Shown: positions 8,193 to 16,358 of the stretch, piece by piece | Layout: every line of letters begins with the position of its first letter | How positions within the stretch are numbered: the stretch's first letter is position 1 | DNA from: an uncultured Muribaculaceae bacterium | GTDB taxonomy: Bacteria; Bacteroidota; Bacteroidia; Bacteroidales; Muribaculaceae | Direction: 5' to 3' | DNA: 64,000 bases | NCBI GenBank assembly: GCA_934667475.1 | Contig: CAKUMB010000009.1 | Span: 1 to 64,000 of the forward strand | Notes under the pieces: generated by a model | Databases searched by the model: none | The model's input: only the letters and a program-made list of their open reading frames with translations | What the model was told of the DNA's origin: nothing | Made by a program: the position numbers and the translations under genes

Positions 8193-8809
8193 AGCAGCAG
8201 CGACACCAGCGCACCCATCCACCCGAAGCCTACGCCAAGGGTGATGGCGGCAATGCAACTCCATGCGCTCCACTCGCTCAGGTTGAGGGCACGGTCGTAT
8301 TCACCTGCATCATACTTGGTCTTGACCATCACCCCGAGCACTATGGCCAGTATGCCCAGCGGCTGGCAAAGCAGCACGGCCACTATGCCCCAGCCCACGT
8401 TGGTGGGCGGACACTTGGGCTCTGGCTGGCCGTCGCTCGGGCCGCACTCGCCACAGGCGGCCTCGGGCTGCGGCAGCGGTGGCGGCAGCTGCCGGCCAGG
8501 CTGCCCGGGTACTTCGGGCGGCTCAGACCCGGCTTCAGATTCAGGCTCACTACCCTGTCCGGGCTCTGATGCGGGCGCTTCTTCCGGTTCTGGCCCGGCA
8601 ACTGAAGCCTCTGGCTCGATGGCTGGCATCTCGGGGGCCGACTCTGGCGCCACAACCGACGCCAACTCGGGCAGCTCGGTGATTTTCACCCAGTCGTCGA
8701 GTCCGCTGCGCCACACGTAGGCGTCGGAGCCTACATTCATTTTCTCCAGTTCGTCGATGGTCACAGGCCCTGCCTGCACCCCACCCTGATTTATCCAATA
8801 CTGCTGCAT
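8189..8809 (-). CDS. GYF-like and CD225 (dispanin/IFITM-type) membrane protein
   Basis: A 206-residue protein in three parts. Residues 1-50 are a GYF_2-type domain (MQQYWINQGG, GPVTIDELEKM, VWRSGLDDWVKI). Residues 52-130 are a low-complexity linker rich in Pro, Glu, Ser and Gly with a CGEC motif at 119-122. Residues 133-206 are a CD225 domain with two membrane helices (about 138-162 and 182-206) joined by a KTKYDAGEYDRALNLSEWS loop. CD225 is the fold of eukaryotic IFITM proteins; bacterial members have no established role. It is the first gene of a two-gene operon with the DUF2752 gene and has its own promoter. Confidence 0.88.
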   Translation of the reverse strand: MQQYWINQGGVQAGPVTIDELEKMNVGSDAYVWRSGLDDWVKITELPELASVVAPESAPEMPAIEPEASVAGPEPEEAPASEPGQGSEPESEAGSEPPEVPGQPGRQLPPPLPQPEAACGECGPSDGQPEPKCPPTNVGWGIVAVLLCQPLGILAIVLGVMVKTKYDAGEYDRALNLSEWSAWSCIAAITLGVGFGWMGALVSLLL

Positions 8810-8844
8810 AAGTCCATTGACTGATTTGTTTTAATGGGCATTTG

Positions 8845-8875
8845 CAAAAATAATCATTTGAAAAATAAACGCAAA
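8845..8875 (-). promoter_or_regulatory. Promoter of the GYF-CD225/DUF2752 operon
   Basis: Minus strand: TTTG-N19-TATTTTTG, a perfect fit to the Bacteroidetes consensus, lying in the short gap after the MATE gene and ending 35 bp before the start codon. Confidence 0.75.
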
Positions 8876-8895
8876 AGGAATTTGCCGCAATATTT

Positions 8896-10230
8896 TCACA
8901 GCCTGGCTGCCATGCGCCAGCAGCGGCCCACGATGTAGACGGCGGCCAGCACCGCGCCACGCAGCAGCAGATAGGTGACGAAGGCCAGCCACAGGCGGCC
9001 GTTGCCCATGACCGGCGGCAGGGCGAAGTAGAGGGCAAAGTAGGCCGCGCTGGCCACTGCCACGGCAGCCAGCATGCCGCGCGTGCGCGTGAGGCCTATG
9101 AACACGCCGTCGCCCACAAAAGCCGCCATGCCCGTGAGCGGAATGGCCACGCACCACCACCGGTAGCCGAGGGCTGTGGCCAGCACGGCACCGTCGGTGG
9201 TGAGCAGGCCGAATATGAATTGAGGAAATGCCATGTAAGCCACTGCAAACAGCAGGGCCAGCACGCTGCCCCACAGCAGCAGGCGGCGCACACACAGGCG
9301 CAGCGCGGCCTCGTCGCGGCGGCCCACGCACTTGCCCACCAGCGCCTCGCCGGCAAAAGCAATGCCGTCCATGAAATAGGAAAAAAGGGTGAACATTTGC
9401 ATTATCAGCGCATTCACGGCCAGAATCACATCGCCGCTGCGGGCGCCCACGGCCATGAAAAACAGCGTGACAAGCATCAGCAGAAAGCTGCGCGCAAATA
9501 TGTCGGCATTCACCTTGAAAAAGCTGCCCGCCCCGCGCAGGCGCACCGCCGCCCTAAGACTGATGTGTGCGGAAAGCCACGGATGCTTGCGGCGCAGCAG
9601 TGCTATGGCGTAGGCCAGGCCGCACCACTCGGCGGTGAGCGTGCCCACAGCTATGCCCTTGAATCCCATGTGCAGCACAAACACCGCCACCAGACTCACG
9701 GCTATGTTGACCACATTGACGCCTATCGATATGGCCATTGGGCCGCGGGAGTCCTGCATACCCAGCAGCCACCCTTTTATGGCCATCATCACCAGCAGGG
9801 CGGGCGCACCCCACACACCTATCGAAAAATAGAGTGTGGCCAGTTGGCGCACATCGTCGGAGGGGCCGATGGCAAGCAGGGCAAGCCACCGCAGCGGCAC
9901 CTGCAGCACTATCACGGCAAGGCCAATGAGCGCGCCCAGCACGGCGGCGCGCTGCAGCACCGAAGCCTGCCCGGCACGGTCGGCGCGTCCGTAGGCCTGA
10001 GCCGTCATGCCCGAGGTGCCCATGCGCAAAAATCCGAAATTCCAGTAAATGAGGTTGAACATCATCGAGCCCACCGCCACGGCACCGATGAATTTGGCCA
10101 CGCCAAGGTGGCCGGCAATGCCCACATCCAGCAGCCCCAGCAGGGGTATGGTGATGTTGGCCACAATGGCCGGCAGGGCTATGGCCAGGATTTGGCGGTC
10201 GCACCGCCGCTTTTCACCCACAGCTGCCAC
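8896..10230 (-). CDS. MATE family multidrug/metabolite exporter
   Basis: A 444-residue transporter with about 12 membrane helices. It is a cation-coupled antiporter of the MATE family and looks closest to the DinF branch: IALPAIVANITIPLLGLLDVGIAG at the start carries the family's P-x-x-x-x-N and D-x-x-x-x-G pattern, and the second half repeats it (SFFKVNADIFARS and FSYFMDGIAFAGEALVG). The substrate cannot be predicted. It starts 4 bp after folB ends, so it is probably the last gene of the lipoprotein-folB-MATE operon. Confidence 0.9.
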   Translation of the reverse strand: MAAVGEKRRCDRQILAIALPAIVANITIPLLGLLDVGIAGHLGVAKFIGAVAVGSMMFNLIYWNFGFLRMGTSGMTAQAYGRADRAGQASVLQRAAVLGALIGLAVIVLQVPLRWLALLAIGPSDDVRQLATLYFSIGVWGAPALLVMMAIKGWLLGMQDSRGPMAISIGVNVVNIAVSLVAVFVLHMGFKGIAVGTLTAEWCGLAYAIALLRRKHPWLSAHISLRAAVRLRGAGSFFKVNADIFARSFLLMLVTLFFMAVGARSGDVILAVNALIMQMFTLFSYFMDGIAFAGEALVGKCVGRRDEAALRLCVRRLLLWGSVLALLFAVAYMAFPQFIFGLLTTDGAVLATALGYRWWCVAIPLTGMAAFVGDGVFIGLTRTRGMLAAVAVASAAYFALYFALPPVMGNGRLWLAFVTYLLLRGAVLAAVYIVGRCWRMAARL

Positions 10231-10234
10231 GGCA

Positions 10235-10597
10235 CTAAAAGTTTATGGTGACGTCGACGCCATCGAGGTCGCACTTGAACGGAGGCGTGACCTTGGTGAC
10301 TGTGACCGTGCCACCCTGCACCTGCGGAAACCGCCGCTTCACGGCCTGCGCTATGCGCCAGGCCACATGCTCGAGCAGTTGCGACGGCTGGCGCATCTCG
10401 CCTTCGACCACAGCATACAGTTCGGCATAGTTAACCGTGCCATCAAGGCAGTCGTCCTCCATGGCCTGTCGCATGGGGCATGTCACACTCAGAGTCACCT
10501 CAAAGCGGTTGCCCACGGCCCGCTCCTGCGCCCCCACTCCGTGGTGGGCCTGAAAGCGCATGCGGCGCAGCGCGATTGTGCCACAGCCGGCGGTCAT
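10235..10597 (-). CDS. folB: Dihydroneopterin aldolase
   Basis: A 120-residue FolB-type protein, the usual length. It converts 7,8-dihydroneopterin to 6-hydroxymethyl-dihydropterin plus glycolaldehyde in folate synthesis, in the cytosol. The sequence shows RFQAHHGVGAQERAVGNRFEV (the conserved HG and E of the family), TVNYAEL, LLEHVAWRIA with the pterin-binding Glu, and VTKVTPPF near the end. Its ATG overlaps the TGA of the upstream lipoprotein gene, a strong sign of coupled translation with an unrelated secreted protein. No other folate gene is nearby. Confidence 0.9.
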   Translation of the reverse strand: MTAGCGTIALRRMRFQAHHGVGAQERAVGNRFEVTLSVTCPMRQAMEDDCLDGTVNYAELYAVVEGEMRQPSQLLEHVAWRIAQAVKRRFPQVQGGTVTVTKVTPPFKCDLDGVDVTINF

Positions 10598-12039
10598 CGC
10601 AGCAGCCGCCTCGGCGCGGCCTGAGTCTTGTTGTCATCGTCGGTGGCCTGGACCCACACATATGCGCCCAGGTCGATGCCCTCGCGCTGCCAGCGGTCCT
10701 GGCCATAGCGGTCATATCGCGCGCTGGCCGGACACAACGAGCGGTCGCCTGCGGCAATGGCGTCGCTCTCGTTTTTCAGCCGGTAGTCGAACACATATTT
10801 CTCCCTAACCGTGTAGAACTTGGGATCGCCGCCCCACACACAGTTTATGAAGTTGGCGTCGTCGGAGCCCTTTGACTTCAGCAGGCAGTTGCGCAGCAGC
10901 ACATTGGTGCCCGAGTAGTCGCCGCTGGCGAGTTCGCTGGCGTTGCCGTAGATTATGCAGTTGTCCACATGCGCATCGAGTGCCGGCAGCGAGTCGTTGT
11001 CGGTGACGAGGTTGAGAATCGGGCCGCTTATGGCGTCGAACAGGTAGTAGTTGGCCAGCGTGCACTGCACCAGCCTCACCTTGCCACCCTCAAAGCTGGC
11101 CACGCTGCCGGCGGCGTCGCTCAGCTCGGTGCCCTCAGCCTCAACCCACGCGCCCGTGGCACTGAGCACGCTGCTGCTGGAATTGTGCAGCACACTGTTG
11201 AACAAGTGCAGGGCCATGCGGTCGGCACTCTCGGGCTTCACCTCAACCCCTATGGCCGAGCCTCGCATCTCCACATAGGCCATTTCGTTGCCATAGCTGT
11301 GCCGGCCAAACTGCACACCGCCCCACTGGCCGCTCATGATGTCGAAATTGATTTGCCCCACCACATGGTCGAGGCGGTCGCCGCGCAGGGCTATGGGCTG
11401 CTCCTGAGTGCCGCGCGCGTCGAGGCGGCCTTCCACCTTCATGCCCGCCTTGGCGTGAAACAGCATGGTCACACCGGGGTCGAGTGTGAGCGTTGCGCCC
11501 TGTGCCACCACCAGAGTGTCGTACACCAAATATGGCTTGCCGGCCCTGAGGCGCGTATCGGCCTTAATGGTGTCGCCCTTGACGATGTTCACGTCCTGCC
11601 CCCATGCGGTGAGAGTCACACTCTGCGTCACGCCGTTGGTCACAAAGTCGATGCGGTCGGTGGCCTCAACGGGCTCGTCGGTGCCGGTAACGTCGATGTT
11701 GCTCTCCACCATCACATATATGCTGTCTTGGCCGCGCACTTCCACATCGTGAAACTCGCTGCCCTTCATGCCGTCAACGTTGATATAGAAGCGGCCACGC
11801 CCGTTGCCTGCCACCTTTATCGACGATATGTTAATCATCTTTTTGCTGCGGTTATACACCATAAACTGCTTGGTGGGCGTGCTCTGGGCCGTGATCACGG
11901 TGTCGAACGCCACGGTGTCGGCCGAGAATGCCAGCACGTCGCTGCTGCTGGTGGTGAAGTCGTCGCTTATGCAGCCAGTGCTCGCCACCGACAGGGCGGT
12001 GAGCACCGCAAAAATCCAATATTGTAGTTTTCTCATCAT
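10594..12039 (-). CDS. Lipoprotein with predicted right-handed beta-helix
   Basis: A 481-residue exported protein. The start at MMRKLQYW is chosen because it gives a normal lipoprotein signal with STGC at Cys23; the upstream extension is not signal-like. The mature part has an Ig-like N-terminal half (about 35-170) and then repeated short strands typical of parallel beta-helices (YLVYDTLVVAQGATLTLDPG, FGRHSYGNEMAYVEMRGSAI, VDNCIIYGN), as in the choice-of-anchor or right-handed-helix proteins of Bacteroidetes. The function is unknown; surface glycan binding is possible. It overlaps folB by 4 bp. Confidence 0.75.
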   Translation of the reverse strand: MMRKLQYWIFAVLTALSVASTGCISDDFTTSSSDVLAFSADTVAFDTVITAQSTPTKQFMVYNRSKKMINISSIKVAGNGRGRFYINVDGMKGSEFHDVEVRGQDSIYVMVESNIDVTGTDEPVEATDRIDFVTNGVTQSVTLTAWGQDVNIVKGDTIKADTRLRAGKPYLVYDTLVVAQGATLTLDPGVTMLFHAKAGMKVEGRLDARGTQEQPIALRGDRLDHVVGQINFDIMSGQWGGVQFGRHSYGNEMAYVEMRGSAIGVEVKPESADRMALHLFNSVLHNSSSSVLSATGAWVEAEGTELSDAAGSVASFEGGKVRLVQCTLANYYLFDAISGPILNLVTDNDSLPALDAHVDNCIIYGNASELASGDYSGTNVLLRNCLLKSKGSDDANFINCVWGGDPKFYTVREKYVFDYRLKNESDAIAAGDRSLCPASARYDRYGQDRWQREGIDLGAYVWVQATDDDNKTQAAPRRLLR

Positions 12040-12120
12040 AACATTATTAACGCAATCGAGAGGCCTTTTATTATGTGCGGCCACGCACTGCCGAGCCACT
12101 TTCGCGGCGACAGGGACAAT

Positions 12121-12167
12121 AAAAAAGTCTGGAACACTCCCTTTGAGCAAGGGCCATTCCAGACTTT
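12121..12167 (-). terminator. Rho-independent terminator of rpsU
   Basis: Minus strand: AAAGTCTGGAA...TTCCAGACTTTTTT, with an inner CCCTT/AAGGG stem stacked inside. The T-run follows directly. It lies about 60 bp past the rpsU stop. Confidence 0.85.
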
Positions 12168-12225
12168 AGGCTTTTATTCCAGCCTCGCCAAGCCAGAGGC
12201 AAGGCGAGCCCGGAGGGGGAGAACA

Positions 12226-12417
12226 CTAATCGTCGTTCTGATGGAGTTTCTGAACGTAGATAGCCTTCATCATTTTCTTGCGGTTTACCACCGAAGGCTT
12301 GTCGAACTGCTGACGTGCGCGCAGTTCCTTCACAATGCCAGTTCTCTCATACTTTCTTTTGAATTTCTTCAGGGCTCTTTCGATGTTCTCGCCTTCTTTA
12401 ACTTGAACGATAATCAT
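12226..12417 (-). CDS. rpsU: Small ribosomal subunit protein bS21
   Basis: A 63-residue bS21 (MIIVQVKEGENIERALKKFKRKYERTG), the normal length. It binds the 30S platform next to the 16S 3' end. In Bacteroidetes bS21, together with bS18 and bS6, covers the anti-Shine-Dalgarno, which explains the lack of Shine-Dalgarno use in this phylum (established knowledge). There is no Shine-Dalgarno directly before this ATG, only an A-rich stretch. The gene is monocistronic, with a strong terminator after it and a leader of about 380 nt before it. Confidence 0.97.
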   Translation of the reverse strand: MIIVQVKEGENIERALKKFKRKYERTGIVKELRARQQFDKPSVVNRKKMMKAIYVQKLHQNDD

Positions 12418-12804
12418 TTTGTTGTTTGTTTTTTAATTTTTATTTATAATTCGATTTGTCTTGTTTCCTTTTTCTTCTTGGGAAACCACCCAGCACACGC
12501 AATGCCGCGATTTTTCCGCCATGGCCTTTGTGGCAGCGACCAGCAATGCGGCGCACGCCCCCCTTGACAGGGCATTTTTGTGACTGAATGATGTTTTTTG
12601 TGTGATTGAGCTATTGATTGTTTCGCCCACTGCACCGCCAGCACCCGGGCAACCTCAACGGCCACCCTTGCTGCCACGCTTAGCACGATGGCCGCTCGCA
12701 GCCACCGTCCAACACTGATATTCAGCGCTTTATGGTTGATGATATGTGTCTCTTATCTTTTTCTATGCCAGTGAGTAAACTGACCTCCTTTCAATTAACT
12801 GGTG
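12418..12804 (-). other. Long rpsU leader, about 380 nt, no gene recognised
   Basis: Transcription from the promoter at 12805-12836 would produce a long 5' untranslated leader. It opens with a 10-nt perfect complement of the 16S 3' end and then runs through several short GC-rich stems near 12640-12720. An 80-codon frame starting with GTG (12444-12686) shows no family similarity and is not called as a gene. The leader length suggests regulation, possibly by the ribosome or bS21; that is inference. Confidence 0.5.
12783..12792 (-). promoter_or_regulatory. Perfect anti-Shine-Dalgarno complement near the 5' end of the rpsU leader
   Basis: Minus-strand GAAAGGAGGT pairs over all 10 bases with the ACCUCCUUUC of a standard 16S 3' end. 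It would lie within about 10-20 nt of the transcript start. No ATG, GTG or TTG follows at translation distance, so it is not an ordinary ribosome binding site for a normal gene. Confidence 0.6.
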
Positions 12805-12836
12805 CAAAGATAGCTATTTTCAACATTTTGCGCAAA
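12805..12836 (-). promoter_or_regulatory. Promoter of rpsU
   Basis: Minus strand: TTTG-N20-TATCTTTG, a perfect Bacteroidetes promoter, lying about 40 bp after the end of the Rieske-like lipoprotein gene and pointing at rpsU. Confidence 0.75.
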
Positions 12837-12875
12837 CGCGCGGCAAAAATTCATGCTGCCTGCCACACGGCACCA

Positions 12876-13388
12876 TCAGTAGCTGGTAATCACATAGCCT
12901 CCATTGGTGGTGGCACGCACCTTGTAGGCCGTGAGTCCCACCTTGCGCGTCAGCGCCTGGCCGCTCTTGGGCCCGCCGGCACCGGTGAGCACGTCGAAGT
13001 GCGAGCCGCACTTGGGGCACACGGCATCGAAATTGTCGGCATCGACAGTCACCGCAACATCGGCGCTCTTTTCCACAGGGCATGCAGCGTCGAACGCCAC
13101 TGGGGCATAGGTGCTGCTGCTTATGTCAAGCCCCATTATCAGCAGCACACCGCCAAAGCCCGTGTAGGTGTTCACATCGTAGGGGAAGTTGGCCGGCAGC
13201 CGCTTCGAGCGGTTAAACATGCGGTACTCGCCCACCCCGCTCACGCCATAGGTGTTCCAGCGCGCTATGTCGCCCAGATTGAGGCGCACGGTGTAGCCCG
13301 GCAGCGCTTTATTGTCGATTTTGTCGCAGCCGGCCAGGGCCAGCAGCGCCGCCAGCAGCACGGCTGCCGCGCCCAGCATGCGCATCAT
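12876..13388 (-). CDS. Rieske-like lipoprotein lacking both histidine ligands
   Basis: A 170-residue exported lipoprotein: the signal ends in LALAGC with Cys21 as the acylation site. The C-terminal half looks like a Rieske fold. CPKCGSHFD (124-132) matches the second Rieske box CPxHGSxFD, and CPV (103-105) stands where CxH belongs. Val105 replaces the first histidine and Cys127 the second, so a normal [2Fe-2S] cluster is unlikely as written. Cys103, Cys124, Cys127 and perhaps His130 could instead bind a metal such as zinc, or form a disulfide. Its ATG overlaps the TGA of argH. The role is unknown. Confidence 0.7.
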   Translation of the reverse strand: MMRMLGAAAVLLAALLALAGCDKIDNKALPGYTVRLNLGDIARWNTYGVSGVGEYRMFNRSKRLPANFPYDVNTYTGFGGVLLIMGLDISSSTYAPVAFDAACPVEKSADVAVTVDADNFDAVCPKCGSHFDVLTGAGGPKSGQALTRKVGLTAYKVRATTNGGYVITSY

Positions 13389-14737
13389 TGCGCCTCCTCC
13401 CTGCCCAGAAGGCTGGCAAAAGCGCGGTGATAGGTGTCGAAGTCAAACTCCTCGAGGGTGTGCTGATACAGAGCCGTGATGCGGTCGTTGCACAGATTGC
13501 CTATCGAACCCTCGTGGGTGTGGTGCACCTCCTTCACAGGCTTGAAGCGGCCGGCCTCTATGTCGAGGCCCACTTTCTTGTAGGCGTCGCGGAAAGGCAT
13601 GCCGCCGCGCGTGAGGCGGTTCACCTCCTCCACCGAGAACATCAGGTCGTAGCGCGGATCGTCGAGTATGTGCTCGTTCACCTTTATCTGCCCCACCATG
13701 GCGTTGACCATCGACACGATGGCCTTGATTTCGTCGAACTCTGGCAGGAACTCCTCTTTTATGAGCTGGAGGTCGCGGAAGTAGCCCACTGGCAGATTGC
13801 TGGTGATCATCGTTATCTGGTAGGGCAGCGCCTGCAGGCGGTTGCAGCGGGCGCGGGTAAGCTCGAACACGTCGGGATTCTTCTTGTGCGGCATAATCGA
13901 CGACCCAGTGGTGAACTCGTCGGGCAGTTTGATGAAGCCGAAGTTCTGCGAATTGAACATACAGGCGTCGAACGCCAGCTTCGACAGCGTGGCAGCCACA
14001 TTGGCAATGGCCTGAGCCACTATGCGTTCGGTCTTGCCACGCCCCATCTGGGCATACACCACATTGTAGTCAACCGAGGCGAAACCCAGCAGGCGCGTGG
14101 TGAGTTCGCGGTCGAGGGGGAACGACGAGCCATAGCCAGCTGCCGACCCCAGAGGGTTGCGGTCGTTAACCTCATAGGCTGCACGCAGCACCACCAGGTC
14201 GTCGGCAAGCGACTCGGCATATGCGCCAAACCACAGGCCAAACGACGACGGCATGGCCACCTGCAGGTGGGTGTAGCCGGGCATAAGCACATGCTTGTAG
14301 CGCTCGCTTTGGGCCACCAGCGTCTTAAACAGAGCTGTAATGTGGTGCACCACATCCTCAAGCTCGCTGCGAATGAACAGGCGCAGATCGACCAGCACCT
14401 GGTCGTTGCGCGAGCGGCCCGAGTGAATTTTCTTGCCCACGTCGCCAAGCCGGCGTGTGAGCATCAGTTCCACCTGCGAGTGCACATCCTCGATACCGTC
14501 TTCAATCTCGAACCGGCCGGCCTCAATCTCGGCATAGATGCGGCGCAGTTCGGCGGTGAGTGTGTGCAGCTCATCGGCTGTGAGCAGTCCTATGGTTTCG
14601 AGCATGGTGATGTGGGCCAGCGAGCCCAGCACATCATAGCGCGCAAGATACATGTCCATTTCGCGGTCGCGGCCCACCGTGTAACGCTCCACATCGTGGT
14701 CGAGCTGCACCGTTTTTTCCCAAAGTTTTGAACCCAT
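13385..14737 (-). CDS. argH: Argininosuccinate lyase
   Basis: A 450-residue member of the fumarase/aspartase superfamily. It splits argininosuccinate into arginine and fumarate, the last step of arginine synthesis, in the cytosol. The signature GSSIMPHKKNPD is present, as are SRNDQVLVDLRLF near residue 110 and the catalytic-region TGxTHLQ-like PGYTHLQVAMP. The start MGSKLWEKTVQLDHDVE is chosen because the family begins there; the frame extends upstream without similarity. It overlaps the following lipoprotein gene by 4 bp and lies 65 bp after the suhB-like gene. Confidence 0.96.
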   Translation of the reverse strand: MGSKLWEKTVQLDHDVERYTVGRDREMDMYLARYDVLGSLAHITMLETIGLLTADELHTLTAELRRIYAEIEAGRFEIEDGIEDVHSQVELMLTRRLGDVGKKIHSGRSRNDQVLVDLRLFIRSELEDVVHHITALFKTLVAQSERYKHVLMPGYTHLQVAMPSSFGLWFGAYAESLADDLVVLRAAYEVNDRNPLGSAAGYGSSFPLDRELTTRLLGFASVDYNVVYAQMGRGKTERIVAQAIANVAATLSKLAFDACMFNSQNFGFIKLPDEFTTGSSIMPHKKNPDVFELTRARCNRLQALPYQITMITSNLPVGYFRDLQLIKEEFLPEFDEIKAIVSMVNAMVGQIKVNEHILDDPRYDLMFSVEEVNRLTRGGMPFRDAYKKVGLDIEAGRFKPVKEVHHTHEGSIGNLCNDRITALYQHTLEEFDFDTYHRAFASLLGREEAQ

Positions 14738-14802
14738 GTCTTTTTTCCTTTTCCTTATGTGATATGATTTTTCTTGAAGTTTGCTTATTGAGTGCTTTGC
14801 AT

Positions 14803-15597
14803 CTACGGCTTTATGAGCGGCCTTAGCTGCGGCATCAGGGCAGGACGCGACACTATCACCGACACCCCGCGGTCGGGGCGGTAGCGCACCACCTCGGCGC
14901 CCGCCTCGCGGGCAATCAGTGTGCCTGCGCACACGTCCCACTCATGCAGGTTAAGTTCCCAGTGGGCGTCGAGAAATCCAGCCGCCACATAGCACAGTTC
15001 GAGTGCAGCCGAGCCAAACCGGCGCAGGCCGCGCACAAGCGGCATCACGCGTTCCACATTGTCGAGGTTGTTGTCGGGGTTCTCGGCCTTGTCGTAGGGG
15101 AATCCCGTGGTGACCACAGCGTGGCTCAGCGGCAGCGGCCCCTGCGGCGTGGCTATGGGCTCGCCGTTGAGGAAGGCGCCTTCGCCCTTCACGGCGGTAA
15201 ACAACTCACCAAGACGCGGAGCATACACCACGCCCACCACCGCCTCGCCGCGGTGGCGCACGCCTATGCTCACATTGAAAAACGGAAGTCCGGAACTGAA
15301 GTTGGTGGTGCCGTCGAGTGGGTCGACCACCCACTCCCATTCACTCGCGTCGCCCTCCAGGCCCGACTCTTCACTGAGTATGGCATGGCTTGGGTAGCGC
15401 TCCTTTATGGCCTGCTTCACCACAAATTCCGAGGCCTTGTCGGCCGTGGTAACCACGTCAAAGTCGTTTTGCTTAGCCTCAACGCCCAAATTGGCCGAGC
15501 GGAAATACTTGAGCTGCACCTTGCCGGCCTCGCGGGCAAAGTCGATGGCGTGCATCAGCAGCGTGTCGCAGTAGTGGGCAGATGCGTCATTGTCCAT
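14803..15597 (-). CDS. suhB: Inositol monophosphatase family protein
   Basis: A 264-residue Mg-dependent sugar phosphatase of the IMPase/SuhB/CysQ superfamily. The metal-binding motifs are ILSEESG (Glu of motif 1), WVVDPLDGTTNF (motif 2) and ELNLHEWDVCAGTLIAREAGAEV (motif 3, WDVAAG-type). The substrate could be myo-inositol-1-phosphate or a related phosphate; the SuhB assignment is by similarity only. An AGGAGGAG sequence lies 11 nt before the ATG. The gene runs toward argH in the same direction. Confidence 0.87.
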   Translation of the reverse strand: MDNDASAHYCDTLLMHAIDFAREAGKVQLKYFRSANLGVEAKQNDFDVVTTADKASEFVVKQAIKERYPSHAILSEESGLEGDASEWEWVVDPLDGTTNFSSGLPFFNVSIGVRHRGEAVVGVVYAPRLGELFTAVKGEGAFLNGEPIATPQGPLPLSHAVVTTGFPYDKAENPDNNLDNVERVMPLVRGLRRFGSAALELCYVAAGFLDAHWELNLHEWDVCAGTLIAREAGAEVVRYRPDRGVSVIVSRPALMPQLRPLIKP

Positions 15598-15779
15598 AAT
15601 CGCTTACTCCTCCTCTTAAAATAATCCCAATAAAAAACGAACGCCAGCCCATGCCGCCATGCGATGCCGCTTCCGCACACTGGCGGCTGGCCTGCACTTA
15701 GCTGCATGAGCTGACGCCCACTTTGTCATAATTTTTCCTGAAAAAATGCGTCTGCATTTTGCCGTGGCTTAACGCGGCA

Positions 15780-16250
15780 TTAATCCTCGTCATCAGCCAC
15801 AGGAATCTGGCGCTTAAACACCTCCTTGAATGTGATGAGGGTTTCGGTGCGGCCCAGACCCAGCTGCAGGAACTTGTCGTGAATGAGGCTGAGCAGGTGG
15901 TCGTTGTTGCGCGCATACAGCTTCACAAACAAGTCGTACTTGCCCGTGGTGAAGTAGCATTCCACCACCTCGGGTATTTCTTTGAGGTGTTTCACCACCT
16001 CATCGAATTTCGAAGAATCGTTGAGAAACACTCCAACATAGGCGCAGGTGTCATAGCCCACGGCCGACGGATTTATCAAAGTTATCGACCCATTGATAAC
16101 TCCCATGGAATAGAGCTTCTGGATGCGCTGGTGAATGGCCGCGCCCGACACGTTGCACGCACGTGCAATCTCAAGGTAGGGCTTGCGGGCATTAGCCGAA
16201 AGCATCTTCAGAATTTTGTAATCCAATGCATCTAATTTAGTATTAGCCAT
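15780..16250 (-). CDS. Lrp/AsnC family transcriptional regulator
   Basis: A 156-residue regulator of the feast/famine class, the normal length. The N-terminal helix-turn-helix runs LDALDYKILKMLSANARKPY and VSGAAIHQRIQKL. The C-terminal RAM domain (about 70-150) binds amino acids and builds octamers, with the conserved VVECYFTTGKYDLFVKLYA. It stands alone, divergent from the GNAT gene. The ligand and the target genes are not visible from sequence. Confidence 0.93.
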   Translation of the reverse strand: MANTKLDALDYKILKMLSANARKPYLEIARACNVSGAAIHQRIQKLYSMGVINGSITLINPSAVGYDTCAYVGVFLNDSSKFDEVVKHLKEIPEVVECYFTTGKYDLFVKLYARNNDHLLSLIHDKFLQLGLGRTETLITFKEVFKRQIPVADDED

Positions 16251-16358
16251 TTTCTTTATAGTGCCAAATATTTAATATATGTAATAATTCCAATTGATTT
16301 GCGTTAATATATTGACATAAGCGCATAATCAGTTGCAAATGTAAGAAAAAAAACTCAT

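Noticed and set aside
12444..12686. 80-codon GTG-started frame in the rpsU leader
   Set aside because: No similarity, no convincing start context; its Lys- and Arg-rich second half comes from the A-rich leader end. Kept as leader.
13388..14731. 447-codon open frame opposite argH
   Set aside because: Mirror of the argH codons with no family pattern; argH is certain.
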